Shown: positions 17,647 through 26,926, counted from the first letter of the stretch. The stretch: DNA of 64,000 bases from Leuconostoc mesenteroides subsp. mesenteroides ATCC 8293 (GCF_000014445.1 NC_008531.1:1929001-1993000), one strand, 5' to 3'. Numbers and translations: made by a program. The notes: generated by a model from the sequence alone, not told the origin.

Positions 17647-19323
17647 TTATTTCCTTATAGCTGCATTTAATTCTTCTGGATGCACAATGCTAAGACGCTG
17701 GGCTAAACGATAAATACTGGTAGTTCGCAAACTAGCAGCGTCAACTAATGCTTCATTTGCAAGTAACTCCGCTGGTGTTGTATCCGCCAATATTTGCCCA
17801 TCAACAACAACCAGAGCCCGTTGAACAAAGTTTGCTAATAAATGCATATCATGAGTAATGATTATAATAGTCGTATGGTTCGTAATGTTAATATTCTGTA
17901 AGAAACTGAGTAACTGAGACGTGTGCGTTGCATCTTGTCCAGCTGTTGGTTCATCTAATATTAGAATTTCTGGTTTCAAAACCAAAACAGCCGCAATTGT
18001 AAGCCGTTTCTTTTGCCCAAAGCTTAATGCAGAAATGGGCCAATTACGCATACCATCAAGATCGACAAGTTGTAACATTTCACGCACACGTTCCGTTACT
18101 TGTTCTTCATCAATGTTACGCAATCGCAGCCCACTGGCAACTTCATCAAATACTGTTGCTTTCGTAATCATATGATTAGGATTCTGCAAAACATAGCCTA
18201 TGTGGTCGGCCCGTTCTTTAATAGAATCGCTTAGCAGCGAACGTCCATCTAATTGAATATCTCCCCCACTGGGTGTCAAAAAGCCAGTTAATAGGTGGGA
18301 CAAAGTTGTTTTACCTGATCCATTTTTGCCCACAATACCAAGAATTTCACCTTCATGAATTGATGTCGACAAATTTTCAAACAATGGTTCTTGCTGGTCG
18401 TACGCAAAGGTCAAATTTTGGACCAACAACTGCTTGTCATCATGAGTGACTGTCTGCACTGGTTCTGCCAAAGTTTCAATTTGGTCCCTAAAGTTTGAAA
18501 CGTCCACTTTTTCAACATCTGCTACGTGAGGTATTTTATTCACTGGAACGCCTGCTCGGCGTAATAGTTGTATGTATAGTGGTTCGTCTAAGCCATTTGC
18601 AGACAACACGCCTGCTTGGATAATGGCAGTAGGCGTGTCATTAGCGACAATTCTACCATGTGCCATGACAATTACACGATCAACATGAGCACGTAACACA
18701 TCTTCTATCCGATGTTCAATCACAACCACTGTCATATTACGTTCTTGTTGAAGTTCATCAATCAGTGCCATTGCAGCCGCACCAGCAGCTGGATCAAGAC
18801 TAGCCAATGGTTCGTCAAATAACAATAGATCCCCTTCATCAACCAAAACACCTGCCATAGCAGTACGTTGTTTTTGGCCACCAGACAATGATTGCGGTGC
18901 CAACGTCAAACGTTTTCCTAACCCAAATCGATTGGCCCATTTAGCGACTTTTTCTCTGACAATTTTTATCGGCTGATTATCATTTTCAAGAGAAAAAGCT
19001 ATATCTTCGGCGACCGTCATGCCCACAAATTGCGCATCAGAATCCTGAAGAACAGTACCAGCTTGCAAAGATAGGTCAAACAACGACTGATTTAGGATCT
19101 TTTTACCATTAATTGTCAGTTCACCAGTAATATCCCCTTGATAGGCTTGCGGAATTAAACCATTCAGTAAACGCAGTAATGTTGTTTTACCCGAACCAGA
19201 TGCACCGGCTATTAAAACTTTTTCACCAGGATAAATTTGAAAACTCACATCATGTAACGTCGGTTCAGATTGCGCGTGATATTTAAATGTCACATGTTGA
19301 AAATCAATAAATGGTTCTACCAT
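17647..19323 (-). CDS. ecfA: ECF transporter ATPase, two fused ABC domains
   Basis: 558 residues holding two complete ABC domains. Domain 1: Walker A AGASGSGKTT near 38, signature LSGGQKQR near 142, Walker B LLLFDEPLASLDP near 162. Domain 2: GKNGSGKTT near 333, LSFGQKKR near 435, ILILDEPTAGQD near 455. The fusion corresponds to EcfA1+EcfA2 (YkoD type). Together with EcfT and the S component it forms a dedicated (group I) ECF importer. Confidence 0.93.
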   Translation of the reverse strand: MVEPFIDFQHVTFKYHAQSEPTLHDVSFQIYPGEKVLIAGASGSGKTTLLRLLNGLIPQAYQGDITGELTINGKKILNQSLFDLSLQAGTVLQDSDAQFVGMTVAEDIAFSLENDNQPIKIVREKVAKWANRFGLGKRLTLAPQSLSGGQKQRTAMAGVLVDEGDLLLFDEPLASLDPAAGAAAMALIDELQQERNMTVVVIEHRIEDVLRAHVDRVIVMAHGRIVANDTPTAIIQAGVLSANGLDEPLYIQLLRRAGVPVNKIPHVADVEKVDVSNFRDQIETLAEPVQTVTHDDKQLLVQNLTFAYDQQEPLFENLSTSIHEGEILGIVGKNGSGKTTLSHLLTGFLTPSGGDIQLDGRSLLSDSIKERADHIGYVLQNPNHMITKATVFDEVASGLRLRNIDEEQVTERVREMLQLVDLDGMRNWPISALSFGQKKRLTIAAVLVLKPEILILDEPTAGQDATHTSQLLSFLQNINITNHTTIIIITHDMHLLANFVQRALVVVDGQILADTTPAELLANEALVDAASLRTTSIYRLAQRLSIVHPEELNAAIRK

Positions 19324-19354
19324 GTTTTCCCCTATGTACGTAACCCGTGGCTAC

Positions 19355-19918
19355 TTATTCACTACGCAATGAGCTCTTCTTAGGACGTGACTTGACATAG
19401 GCCACTAGTAAAATAGAGCCAATAATAGCGACAGACAAAATGTTAACAATTGTTGCCGCTGCGCCCTGTAAGAATACCTTACTAGCTGGCTGTTTGTATA
19501 TTAATATATCGCCGATTGGCGCAACAATCAACCATGCAATAACGTTAGCAATTATTTGCCAAACATTAAACTGAACTAACTTTTTTGTTGAAAGATCCCC
19601 GCCCTCGAGGTCCAAGAATCTTTTACTCAAACCAAGTAATAGTCCAAACACACCATCAGCTAAGACCCATGACCACCAAGGGGCACCATAAGTCGCGTCA
19701 GTAATTGTGTGTCCAATAACACCAACTAAAAAGCCAACAACTGGACCAAATAAACCAGCAATCAATGCTAACCAGCCTTCAGCGACGTTAACATTAGTAT
19801 TTGGCACACCAGTTGGAATAGCAATGTACTTCATTAAAATGAAAAACACAGCAGCGCCGATACCAGTTGCAACGACTGAACGCACCGATAATCCTGTTTT
19901 TTTGTTATTTTCTTTCAT
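19355..19918 (-). CDS. ECF transporter substrate-binding (S) component, UPF0397 family
   Basis: 187 residues, about six hydrophobic segments, with family features [39 protein letters not shown] and the [21 protein letters not shown] stretch. The substrate is not established from sequence. The adjacent SAM hydrolase and an upstream T-box with an AUG specifier point to methionine, SAM or an adenosyl-derived compound; that is inference. It is the second gene of the T-box operon, 25 bp after the SAM hydrolase. Confidence 0.85.
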
Positions 19919-19943
19919 TTTTCTCTCCTTTTCTTTGAGACTA

Positions 19944-20804
19944 TCATATTTCTTTGGTTAATGAAACAGCCCATCCTTGGCCAGCACCCACATGGTACGT
20001 TTGTTCAAAACTACCAGTATGCAAACCAAACGCAACTGTATACACTGAATCAATATAAATTAACGGTTCGCCAGGATTGACATCGGTAAATGTGTGCACA
20101 TATGGTAGCACCTCATCAAATAACAAACTACCATCACATTTAATTTGAACACGCAGGGTATCACCATATTGCAAATTCATCTTTTCAAATTCGCGTAGGG
20201 GAATATTTGACCACAACGAACCAAAATTGACATCAGTGATATCAATATTACCCACTAATTGTGGTTGCCCATAAACCGTTTCTTGATAAACACCAGGTGT
20301 AATTGGTAAACGTACCAAATCGCTAACTGATAGTTCTTCTGTGTAGTCTTCAAATACTACTTGTCCACTAGCTAATTTAGCCCCATTATAAGCATAAATA
20401 TCACGCCCATGAAATGTTGATGATTTTTCTGAACCGGGAAGGCGTTGTGTTGTTTCATCAATCACACGTACACTTTTGATTAAATCATTAGATAATAGAT
20501 GCGATAAAGTGCCGTTATCTGGTGTCACAATATAGTGGCCAGCTGTCGTCTTGGCAATTACTGACAAACGTTTTGAGCCAACCCCAGGGTCGACAACAGA
20601 TACAAAAACTGTGCCCGGTTGCCAATAGTCAAAAGTTTGAAACAAGCGAAACGACCCTTCAAAGATATTAAATGGCGTGATACCATGTGTTAAATCACTA
20701 ACAACAATGTTATCGGCAACATTGTAGGCAACACCTCTCATGGAGCTTACCGCACCATCCTGTAATCCAAAATCTGTTTGTAACACTAAATGATTGTTTG
20801 TCAT
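19944..20804 (-). CDS. SAM hydroxide adenosyltransferase (DUF62/SAM hydrolase)
   Basis: 286 residues from [24 protein letters not shown]. Family motifs: [10 protein letters not shown] near the N-terminus, [17 protein letters not shown] DLTHGI near 42, [11 protein letters not shown] near 70, [11 protein letters not shown] near 95 and FHGRDIYA near 130. Known family members hydrolyse S-adenosylmethionine to methionine and adenosine; halogenases are close relatives. I chose this start because AGGAATTG precedes it, whereas the ATG at 20822 lacks a ribosome-binding site. It is the first gene behind the Met-type T-box. Confidence 0.88.
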
Positions 20805-20865
20805 TTTCAATTCCTCGGTCATCTTATTAATGGCTTTCTAGTAGGTTATAAAAATCGTAAGAAAT

Positions 20866-21145
20866 ACAAAAAATCCCTGTTAATCATACAGATTAACAGG
20901 GACGTAAAAAACGTGGTACCACCCAGATTTAGCATAATACATGCTCTCATACTGTAACGGCGCTAACCGACCGCGAAACTTAACAACTTAAATCTCACGA
21001 TATCATCCACGTTCATCTTCAATAAACTGCTTCATGTCAGCTTCCACTATCCTGACTCGCTTGAATTTCCGCTCGTTATCTACTCTTCGCTTCAACGATT
21101 TTAATATCCTAATAATACCTTAAGATAATTATGAATATTTGTCAA
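20866..21145 (-). promoter_or_regulatory. T-box riboswitch, apparent methionine (AUG) specifier
   Basis: Minus strand. The antiterminator T-box GGGTGGTACCACGT is at 20911-20924. The terminator pairs TCCCTGTTAATC (20874-20885) with GATTAACAGGGA (20891-20902) and is followed by a T-run. Stem I has an AGTA element, and on its 3' side GAA-G-ATG-AAC places an ATG codon (complement of 21014-21016) at the specifier position. The same GAA-N-codon-A spacing holds in the second T-box of this window. A TTGACA box lies at 21140-21145; its -10 is unclear. Controls the SAM hydrolase/ECF operon by antitermination on uncharged tRNA-Met. Confidence 0.85.
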
Positions 21146-21156
21146 TACGTTTATGA

Positions 21157-22965
21157 TTAAACTACAATAAAATCATTAATAACCTTTGCAAAATCATTAT
21201 GATAAATTTCAAACTTCTTTTCACCCACACCAGAGATCGCTAAGAACTCTGTATCAGTTTGCGGACGCGCCTGTGCCATACTCATTAACGTTTTGTCTGA
21301 GAATATTAAGAAAGGTGGCAAACCAGCTGCCCGAGCTAATTCTAAACGTTTTTCCTTTAACTTTGCAAACAGACGATTATCTTCGTCGGAAAGTTTCAAA
21401 TCATCAGTAGTCACTTTCTGACTGACAATACGTACCTTCTCAAGACGTTTTTTAATCTCAATTTCACCTTTTAATACTTCGGCACCTAACGATGTTACTT
21501 TTAACACGGGAAACTCTGCTCCCTCGAAACGTAAATATCCTTCAGCCGTTAAGTAGTCAATAAAGCGCGTCAGCTCTTTTAGCGTTCGCTCTTTCATCAA
21601 ACCAAACGTTGGTAAATCATGTAAAAACTCATACTTACGCACACTAGCATCATTTGATCCTTTTAAAACCTTAGCGACCATCGTTTTACCAAAGCGTTGA
21701 TTCATACGCATCACATTAGCCAGCACTTTTTGCGCATCTACCGTAACATCAACCCACTCGCGCGTATCCAAACAATTCGAGCAATGACCACAATCTTCTG
21801 TCACCGTTTCACCGAAGTATTGCAATAAATACCGTGCTAAGCAAGTTTGCGTATTAGCAAAAGCGTTCATTTCTCGAATTTTGTCATATTCATTTTGCTT
21901 GTGTTCTTCTGAACCTTCTGACTTTTGAACAAAGAATTCTTGCAGATGCATATCCTGTGGTGCATATAATAATATAGCTTCGGCGGGTAACCCATCACGA
22001 CCCGCACGGCCAATTTCCTGATAATATGCCTCAATGTTTCCCGGGACGGAGTAATGGATTACGTAGCGCACATTTGGTTTATTAATACCCATCCCAAAAG
22101 CGTTTGTAGCCACAATAACTGGATTTTCATCATATAGAAACGCTTCTTGCTGTCTTTGACGTTCCTTTTCAGATAATCCAGCATGGTAACGACCTGCATT
22201 AATGCCTATTTTATTCAAATAAGTGGTCAGTTCATCAACTTGCTTACGTGTTGCTGCATAAATAATACCAGTTTGTTCACGATTTTTTTGTAAATATTCA
22301 ACCACATACTTTCGTTTGTCCTGATTATGTACAATATTCAAAGCCAGATTATCTCGCGCAAAGCCGGTCAAGACCGTATCATCATCGTCTACTTGTAACA
22401 ATTGTTGTAGGTTTTCACGAACACGCTCTGTTGCGGTGGCCGTCAAACCAAGAACTGCTGGATGTCCAGAAATTTGTTCCAACAAAGGTAGAATATTCAG
22501 ATAACTCGGACGAAAGTCATGTCCCCATTGTGATAAAACGTGGGCTTCGTCAACAGCAATTAACTCAATATTGAGACTTTGAACAAAACTAAAAAAGCTA
22601 GGGACCTCTAGTCGTTCAGGCGCAACATACAACATTTTGTAAAGCCCATGTCTTAGGTCCGACATGCGTTGTGCTTGTTCTTGCCCATCAACTGTCGAAT
22701 TCAAGAACGTCGCAGGAATGCCCATGGTGTTCAACCCGTCAACTTGGTCTTTCATTAACGAAATTAATGGGGAAATGACTAAGGTAATGCCTTCAAACAT
22801 CATTGCTGGTAGCTGATAGGTAATTGATTTTCCACCACCAGTTGGCATAATAGCTAAAGCATGTTTATGTGCGAGTACTTTATTAATAACATCTAGCTGA
22901 CCAGCTCGAAAGTTATCGTACCCAAATTTTTCTTTTAAAATTGTTTGTGGATTCGCAGTTTGCAT
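21157..22965 (-). CDS. recQ: ATP-dependent DNA helicase RecQ
   Basis: 602 residues. Helicase motifs: FRAGQLDVINKVL, MPTGGGKSITYQ near 40, LISLMKDQVD, AVDEAHVLSQWGHDFRPSY near 140, GLTATAT near 172 and QEIGRAGRDG near 320. The RQC zinc-binding cysteines are CLARYLLQYF with CGHCSNC near 385-400, and an HRDC domain occupies about 520-595. Acts in recombination and stalled-fork repair. Its short distance to the T-box means the T-box promoter lies just beyond its stop. Confidence 0.95.
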   Translation of the reverse strand: MQTANPQTILKEKFGYDNFRAGQLDVINKVLAHKHALAIMPTGGGKSITYQLPAMMFEGITLVISPLISLMKDQVDGLNTMGIPATFLNSTVDGQEQAQRMSDLRHGLYKMLYVAPERLEVPSFFSFVQSLNIELIAVDEAHVLSQWGHDFRPSYLNILPLLEQISGHPAVLGLTATATERVRENLQQLLQVDDDDTVLTGFARDNLALNIVHNQDKRKYVVEYLQKNREQTGIIYAATRKQVDELTTYLNKIGINAGRYHAGLSEKERQRQQEAFLYDENPVIVATNAFGMGINKPNVRYVIHYSVPGNIEAYYQEIGRAGRDGLPAEAILLYAPQDMHLQEFFVQKSEGSEEHKQNEYDKIREMNAFANTQTCLARYLLQYFGETVTEDCGHCSNCLDTREWVDVTVDAQKVLANVMRMNQRFGKTMVAKVLKGSNDASVRKYEFLHDLPTFGLMKERTLKELTRFIDYLTAEGYLRFEGAEFPVLKVTSLGAEVLKGEIEIKKRLEKVRIVSQKVTTDDLKLSDEDNRLFAKLKEKRLELARAAGLPPFLIFSDKTLMSMAQARPQTDTEFLAISGVGEKKFEIYHNDFAKVINDFIVV

Positions 22966-23011
22966 ATTTTCTATTATAGCATGTGCCCTCTAACTAAAAA
23001 GCAGACGACGA

Positions 23012-23470
23012 TTAGTTGTCATCTGCTCCCATTGGATTTAATTGAAACTTTATTGGCGTTATACGTCTTAGCAACCAGTTCATAATTGCTAAAATGCCTG
23101 ACACAAGCGTTAACAACCAAAATTGCTTTACTTGAAAATTAGTAAACAACTGTAATAGAACAAAACCAATTGTAAACCAGCCAAAGTACGCAGCCATCGT
23201 ATTGCCACCAATTCGCAATACTTTATCTAACAAGTTTTCCGATTCATTCTGAAAAAACTTAACATGTAACCAATCGAAAAAAAGCATGATAAATACAAAA
23301 CTAACCAGATCCATAGAAACAAACTTCAATATCGTTATATAATCTCGCATGGGATTAAAACGTGTTGATCCTTGATATAACAACAAACCATATGTCATCA
23401 TAATATCCGAACCAAATATGAATAATAACCAACTAATTGGCTTAGTTCGTACCATATCCCGAATTAACAT
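23012..23470 (-). CDS. Four-helix membrane protein of unknown function
   Basis: 152 residues with four clear transmembrane segments (about 14-34, 50-68, 92-112, 118-136) and short charged ends. I recognise no domain. It lies 46 bp upstream of recQ on the same strand and may be co-transcribed with it, but nothing in the sequence ties it to DNA repair. Confidence 0.65.
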   Translation of the reverse strand: MLIRDMVRTKPISWLLFIFGSDIMMTYGLLLYQGSTRFNPMRDYITILKFVSMDLVSFVFIMLFFDWLHVKFFQNESENLLDKVLRIGGNTMAAYFGWFTIGFVLLQLFTNFQVKQFWLLTLVSGILAIMNWLLRRITPIKFQLNPMGADDN

Positions 23471-23874
23471 ATATCCCCCAAGAATTGATTCAACATCATG
23501 ATTATCTTAAATTATTATATCATTTATCGGGTTCTTTAAATGGTTCCGGAACAAAACAAAAGATTATTTTTGATTGCATAGGGTGTTTCTTTGACCCCTA
23601 GTAACAGATTATGAGACAACCGCAATTGTTTTAAACTACTCGAAAATAACATGACATACCTCTGAACTTATTTTTACTAGTATGAATGAAAGAATAGACG
23701 TTCATCAAGCACTTTAACTAGAAGTAGTATCGTGTTATTCGAGATATATTGATTTTGATGACTTTACGTAGATTATACAAAGAAGAAAATACCTAATATG
23801 ATTTACTTAGTATTTGCTTTTTATAATGCTGACTATAGTGAGTTACTAGTATTATTCACTTTTCCCCCTGTTAT
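23471..23874. other. AT-rich intergenic region, no gene seen
   Basis: About 400 bp without a supported ORF or strong hairpin. It marks the change from conserved chromosome (recQ side) to the accessory island that follows. Confidence 0.5.
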
Positions 23875-24426
23875 TTAATTAACACCAGATCCGACAAAGC
23901 CTCTAATCAGACCGTCTACAATGTCCATTACTGGCATAATAGCATACAAAAATAGAAGAAAGCCGATGGCAATGATGATCTTTTTATTTAAAATGCTAAT
24001 CAATGAATGCCAGTTAATTTTTGTCAGAATGTAGATAATTAGAATAAACATTGGAATAGATAAATAACCAGATAGGTTAGATTCAATTAAAATCATATTC
24101 GATGAATAGAACAGTTTTAAAAATAAATAACCGATAGTTCCAACTATAATTGCACTGATTAAGCTTATCGTAACAATACGATAAAATTTGCGTTCCTGTT
24201 GATTTTCTCTTAATTTTCCGACCATCGTTTCGTCTCCTAAAAACAAATCATCTAACGATATGTTTAAGTACTTAGATATTAAAATAATATTTTCAATATC
24301 TGGCAATGTTTTACCGGTCTCCCAATTAGATATGGTTTTATTGGATACTAATAACTTATTAGCCAACTCCATTTGTGTTAAAGACATTTTTTGTCTTTTT
24401 TCCTTTATCAAATTATGAAATATCAT
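23875..24426 (-). CDS. Xre-family regulator with C-terminal membrane domain
   Basis: 183 residues from MIFHNLIKEKRQ, chosen because GGAGG lies six nt upstream; a longer frame has no ribosome-binding site. The N-terminal helix-turn-helix (QMELANKLLVSNKTISNWETGKTLPD, residues about 14-40) is followed from residue 80 by three hydrophobic segments. This layout (cytoplasmic Xre head, short membrane anchor) is common in lactic acid bacteria. Target unknown. Confidence 0.8.
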   Translation of the reverse strand: MIFHNLIKEKRQKMSLTQMELANKLLVSNKTISNWETGKTLPDIENIILISKYLNISLDDLFLGDETMVGKLRENQQERKFYRIVTISLISAIIVGTIGYLFLKLFYSSNMILIESNLSGYLSIPMFILIIYILTKINWHSLISILNKKIIIAIGFLLFLYAIMPVMDIVDGLIRGFVGSGVN

Positions 24427-24553
24427 GACTTTCCTCCTGGTCCTTGTTATGACATTAAACATAATACCCTGTCGCTATTTTAGCAATAGAAAGTCCTTAC
24501 CAATCCTTATAATATTAGGTTTCATCATGTTATTGAGAATTAACAAAATTACT

Positions 24554-24897
24554 TTAATCTAAAATTATTTCACGACTTGCTTGATTCAAACCTAAATAAG
24601 TTAAAGTCATCGCTTCACTATAATGGTTTAATAATTGCATGACAAGTCCGATATTATAGTTAGACTGCATGTAGACACGATAAATACCAATTTTTTTGAT
24701 TGTAGGTAAACGTATTTTTCTTAATCGTGACATCTGCGTTAAACACATTAGCCTTCTTTTATCATAACATCACTCACCCGTAGCAAGGTTGCTTCCCCAA
24801 CTTGAAATACGGTGTAGTTACGACATCCAGCACGAAAACTATCAAATAAGGTATTTTTAATCATTTTCAAGACATTAGAATCTTTTATGGAGTACAT
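24554..24897 (-). pseudogene. Degenerate tyrosine recombinase (integrase) remnant
   Basis: Two frames overlapping as TAATG make one broken gene. The 5' frame (24748-24897, 49 codons) reads FRAGCRNYTVFQVGEATLLRVSDVM, a core motif of tyrosine recombinases with the first catalytic Arg region. The 3' frame (24554-24748) reads RVYMQSNYNIGLVMQLLNHYSEAMTLTYLGL, the C-terminal part with the H and active-site Tyr. A third frame between them encodes VFNADVTIKKNTFTYNQK. The middle of the enzyme, including the second catalytic Arg box, is deleted and at least two frameshifts are present. It is a sign of past integration at this locus. Confidence 0.72.
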
Positions 24898-24909
24898 TTT
24901 GTTGCATAT

Positions 24910-25782
24910 TTATTTAACCTCAATAATAGGGATATCCTTGCTTGGCTTACTCTTTTCAAGGAATGACCAATTACTATTACCATAATATTTAAATGTAAAT
25001 TCTTTAATCTGAAAACTATTTTGATCTTTCGACTTATCACTGATATCTCTCAGAAAGTTAAAATATAAATGCCTCTTATTTTCATTTTCCGATAGATCTA
25101 AGAACTCAATTTTTTGTTTAAACCCAGGAGTTGTTAGGGTATTGTGCGTCTTAAATACTTCAAATGATACTAATAATTCTTCTACAATTTGACGCATAGC
25201 AGAATATAGGGGATTACCGTTAGGATAATTCCCGTTTTGATCATAGAAACCGAGTAATTGTGACTTTTTAAAATCGTCAATAGGATCTTTTTTTTCATCT
25301 ACATGTGATCCACCATCTTTATTAGCTATGAATAATACAATATCTCTACGAGAAATATATTCTGATTGTTGTGCAAACACAATTTGTTGCCACCACAGTT
25401 CCACAGGACAAAAAACTTCTGAAAGAATCTTATCAGAGCTGTCTCGACGATTATTAAATACTTCCTTACTTCCTAACGGCATGTAAGAAGCACCTTCCGC
25501 CCCAATTGACATCATCAACAGATCCCAAGAAGGCAATAAATTATTGGGAGAAAAGCTACTGTTAGGTGAATGCCAAGCTTTAAATTTATTTATTAAATCT
25601 AGTTGATTTAGTAAAGAGTTTGAATTGTAGGTTTGATGTATTAGAACGCGAACCTGTGTAGCCATTGGTAGCGCCATATCAGTTACACCAGAGTCAAACA
25701 TTTTTGCATAGTGACGAAGTAAGTCTAGCTGAACGTCTAGTTTATTATTTTTTTCCTGTATTGATAGTTTTTGTTTAGACAT
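24910..25782 (-). CDS. Hypothetical protein with NKDGGSHVD motif
   Basis: 290 residues, soluble, no signal peptide or transmembrane segment. The most striking segment is SRRDIVLFIANKDGGSHVD near residue 155, a conserved-looking acid/His motif that I associate with uncharacterised proteins but not with a known activity. The N-terminal third is helical and charged. It lies beside the integrase remnant and has low GC, as expected for an acquired gene. A defence role is possible but there is no direct evidence. Confidence 0.55.
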   Translation of the reverse strand: MSKQKLSIQEKNNKLDVQLDLLRHYAKMFDSGVTDMALPMATQVRVLIHQTYNSNSLLNQLDLINKFKAWHSPNSSFSPNNLLPSWDLLMMSIGAEGASYMPLGSKEVFNNRRDSSDKILSEVFCPVELWWQQIVFAQQSEYISRRDIVLFIANKDGGSHVDEKKDPIDDFKKSQLLGFYDQNGNYPNGNPLYSAMRQIVEELLVSFEVFKTHNTLTTPGFKQKIEFLDLSENENKRHLYFNFLRDISDKSKDQNSFQIKEFTFKYYGNSNWSFLEKSKPSKDIPIIEVK

Positions 25783-25821
25783 ATAAGCCCTCCACTTCGA
25801 GGATTATTATATCATTTAACT

Positions 25822-25866
25822 AAAAAACAACCCCTATACTCAACAATCAGAGTATAGGGGTTGTTT
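25822..25866 (-). terminator. Terminator after the immunity-like gene
   Basis: A 15-bp stem, AACAACCCCTATACT with its complement ending GGGGTTGTT, 10-nt loop, T-run on the minus strand. Confidence 0.85.
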
Positions 25867-25921
25867 TAACGGGTTTTTCGAGGGGTTATTTTTTTGAATA
25901 GCCCCTAAATTTGGTATAAAC

Positions 25922-26209
25922 TTAGTGGTTACCAAAATTCATACCAAAGCCATAACCAAGACCTTGATATTTGTCAGCAAATTCTTGGCTTATTATCTGT
26001 AAATAAAACGGGGACAAAGGTTTAGAAAGACTATTTTTCATGGCTAATGGTGTTAAGTCTGTTTTTAAATCAGCAATTATTTTAGGTAGATATTGATTAT
26101 TTTCCAAACTTAATTTTGCTACTATCAGAGCTTCCCGTTCTGTTTGGTTAATGCTTTCGTCCAAAATTAGATCCGTAATTTGGTTTAACAAATCGATTTC
26201 ATCATTCAT
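25922..26209 (-). CDS. Class II bacteriocin immunity protein-like (EntA_Immun type)
   Basis: 95 residues, all-helical, without membrane segments. The pattern NQITDLILDESINQTEREALIVAKLSLEN near the start, ADLKTDLTPLAMKNSLSKPLSPFYLQIIS in the middle and a GLGYGFGMNF end matches my memory of the four-helix immunity proteins of pediocin-like bacteriocins. No bacteriocin precursor with a double-glycine leader was found within about 400 bp on either strand, so it looks like an orphan immunity gene that protects against bacteriocins of competitors. Confidence 0.7.
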   Translation of the reverse strand: MNDEIDLLNQITDLILDESINQTEREALIVAKLSLENNQYLPKIIADLKTDLTPLAMKNSLSKPLSPFYLQIISQEFADKYQGLGYGFGMNFGNH

Positions 26210-26287
26210 AGTTCAGTTCCCCCTAAAATGTTTACATACTATCTCTTTATTTTGGTAATGCTGATTATGTTAAGTCTTTAAAAATAA

Positions 26288-26330
26288 TTAAGTTGTATTT
26301 ATAAAAACACAACTTAATCATTTTTTTCGT
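26288..26330 (-). terminator. Terminator of the small Xre gene
   Basis: ATTAAGTTGT pairs with ACAACTTAAT (10 bp) at the 3' end of the Xre gene, followed on the minus strand by an AT-rich run with T stretches. Confidence 0.55.
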
Positions 26331-26514
26331 AAATAAATAATTTATCTACGGTAGAATTAAGTTCTTTCGCTAACTTAAAAGCCAAAATTAAAGTTGGGTC
26401 ATACTTATTATTCTCAATCGCATTAATTGTTTGTCTAGAAACTTCACAATTATTTGCCAATTCTTCTTGAGATAAATACTTTTTTTTTCGTAACTGATTA
26501 ATTAAATTTTCCAA
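26314..26514 (-). CDS. Small Xre-family regulator (66 residues)
   Basis: A compact helix-turn-helix protein: ENLINQLRKKKYLSQEELANNCEVSRQTINAIENNKYDPTLILAFKLAKELNSTVDKLF. This is the YozG-like type that begins at the helix-turn-helix. I place the start at a TTG (26512-26514) with GAGGCGG about six nt upstream; the longer frame would overlap the preceding gene. It follows the membrane protein gene by 10 bp, and the two form a regulator/membrane protein pair often seen in Firmicutes. Confidence 0.8.
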   Translation of the reverse strand: MENLINQLRKKKYLSQEELANNCEVSRQTINAIENNKYDPTLILAFKLAKELNSTVDKLFIYEKND

Positions 26515-26524
26515 AATAACCGCC

Positions 26525-26836
26525 TCAGTCACCCATTTTGTTACGATTATATCGCACTGCGAATAAAAACGTAACAACTGCAAATGTTAGTGAAAAAAAA
26601 TCATCAGAGTGATTTGTATAATTATCAAATTGAATATTTAAAATTGGACCTAATAGGAATGTCAAGCATTTTAACGTCAAAGAAATAATAACAACGATAA
26701 AAGAAAAACAACCACTTTTTAAAATAATCATATGTTTTCTTTCATCACCTTTTCTTAATAAAGATGCTACAATTCTTATGTCAAAAATAAATACTACAAT
26801 CCCTATTATCCATAATGCAAAATATCCTTTATTCAT
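26525..26836 (-). CDS. Small membrane protein paired with Xre regulator
   Basis: 103 residues with three predicted transmembrane helices (about 5-23, 40-63, 78-97). No recognised domain, but position directly upstream of a 66-residue Xre gene is the standard place for DUF2178-like companions. The pair is preceded by a long perfect palindrome at 26895-26926. Confidence 0.65.
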   Translation of the reverse strand: MNKGYFALWIIGIVVFIFDIRIVASLLRKGDERKHMIILKSGCFSFIVVIISLTLKCLTFLLGPILNIQFDNYTNHSDDFFSLTFAVVTFLFAVRYNRNKMGD

Positions 26837-26894
26837 AAATTTCTCCTCAGCTAATGTAAAAAAGATTTAACATATATAATATAGTATATTATAT

Positions 26895-26926
26895 TTAATA
26901 ATGTCAAATGTTTTTGACATTATTAA
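26895..26926. promoter_or_regulatory. Perfect 14-bp-arm palindrome, likely operator of the Xre pair
   Basis: TTAATAATGTCAAA, four-base centre, TTTGACATTATTAA. The minus-strand arm supplies a TTGACA -35 element with AT-rich -10 candidates (TATACT/TATATT) 13-18 nt further on. A repressor bound here would block the promoter, as in autoregulated Xre pairs. No T-run follows, so it is not a terminator. Confidence 0.55.

Noticed and set aside
26895..26926. Long palindrome as a terminator
   Set aside because: No T-run follows on either strand and it sits at a promoter, so an operator is more likely.
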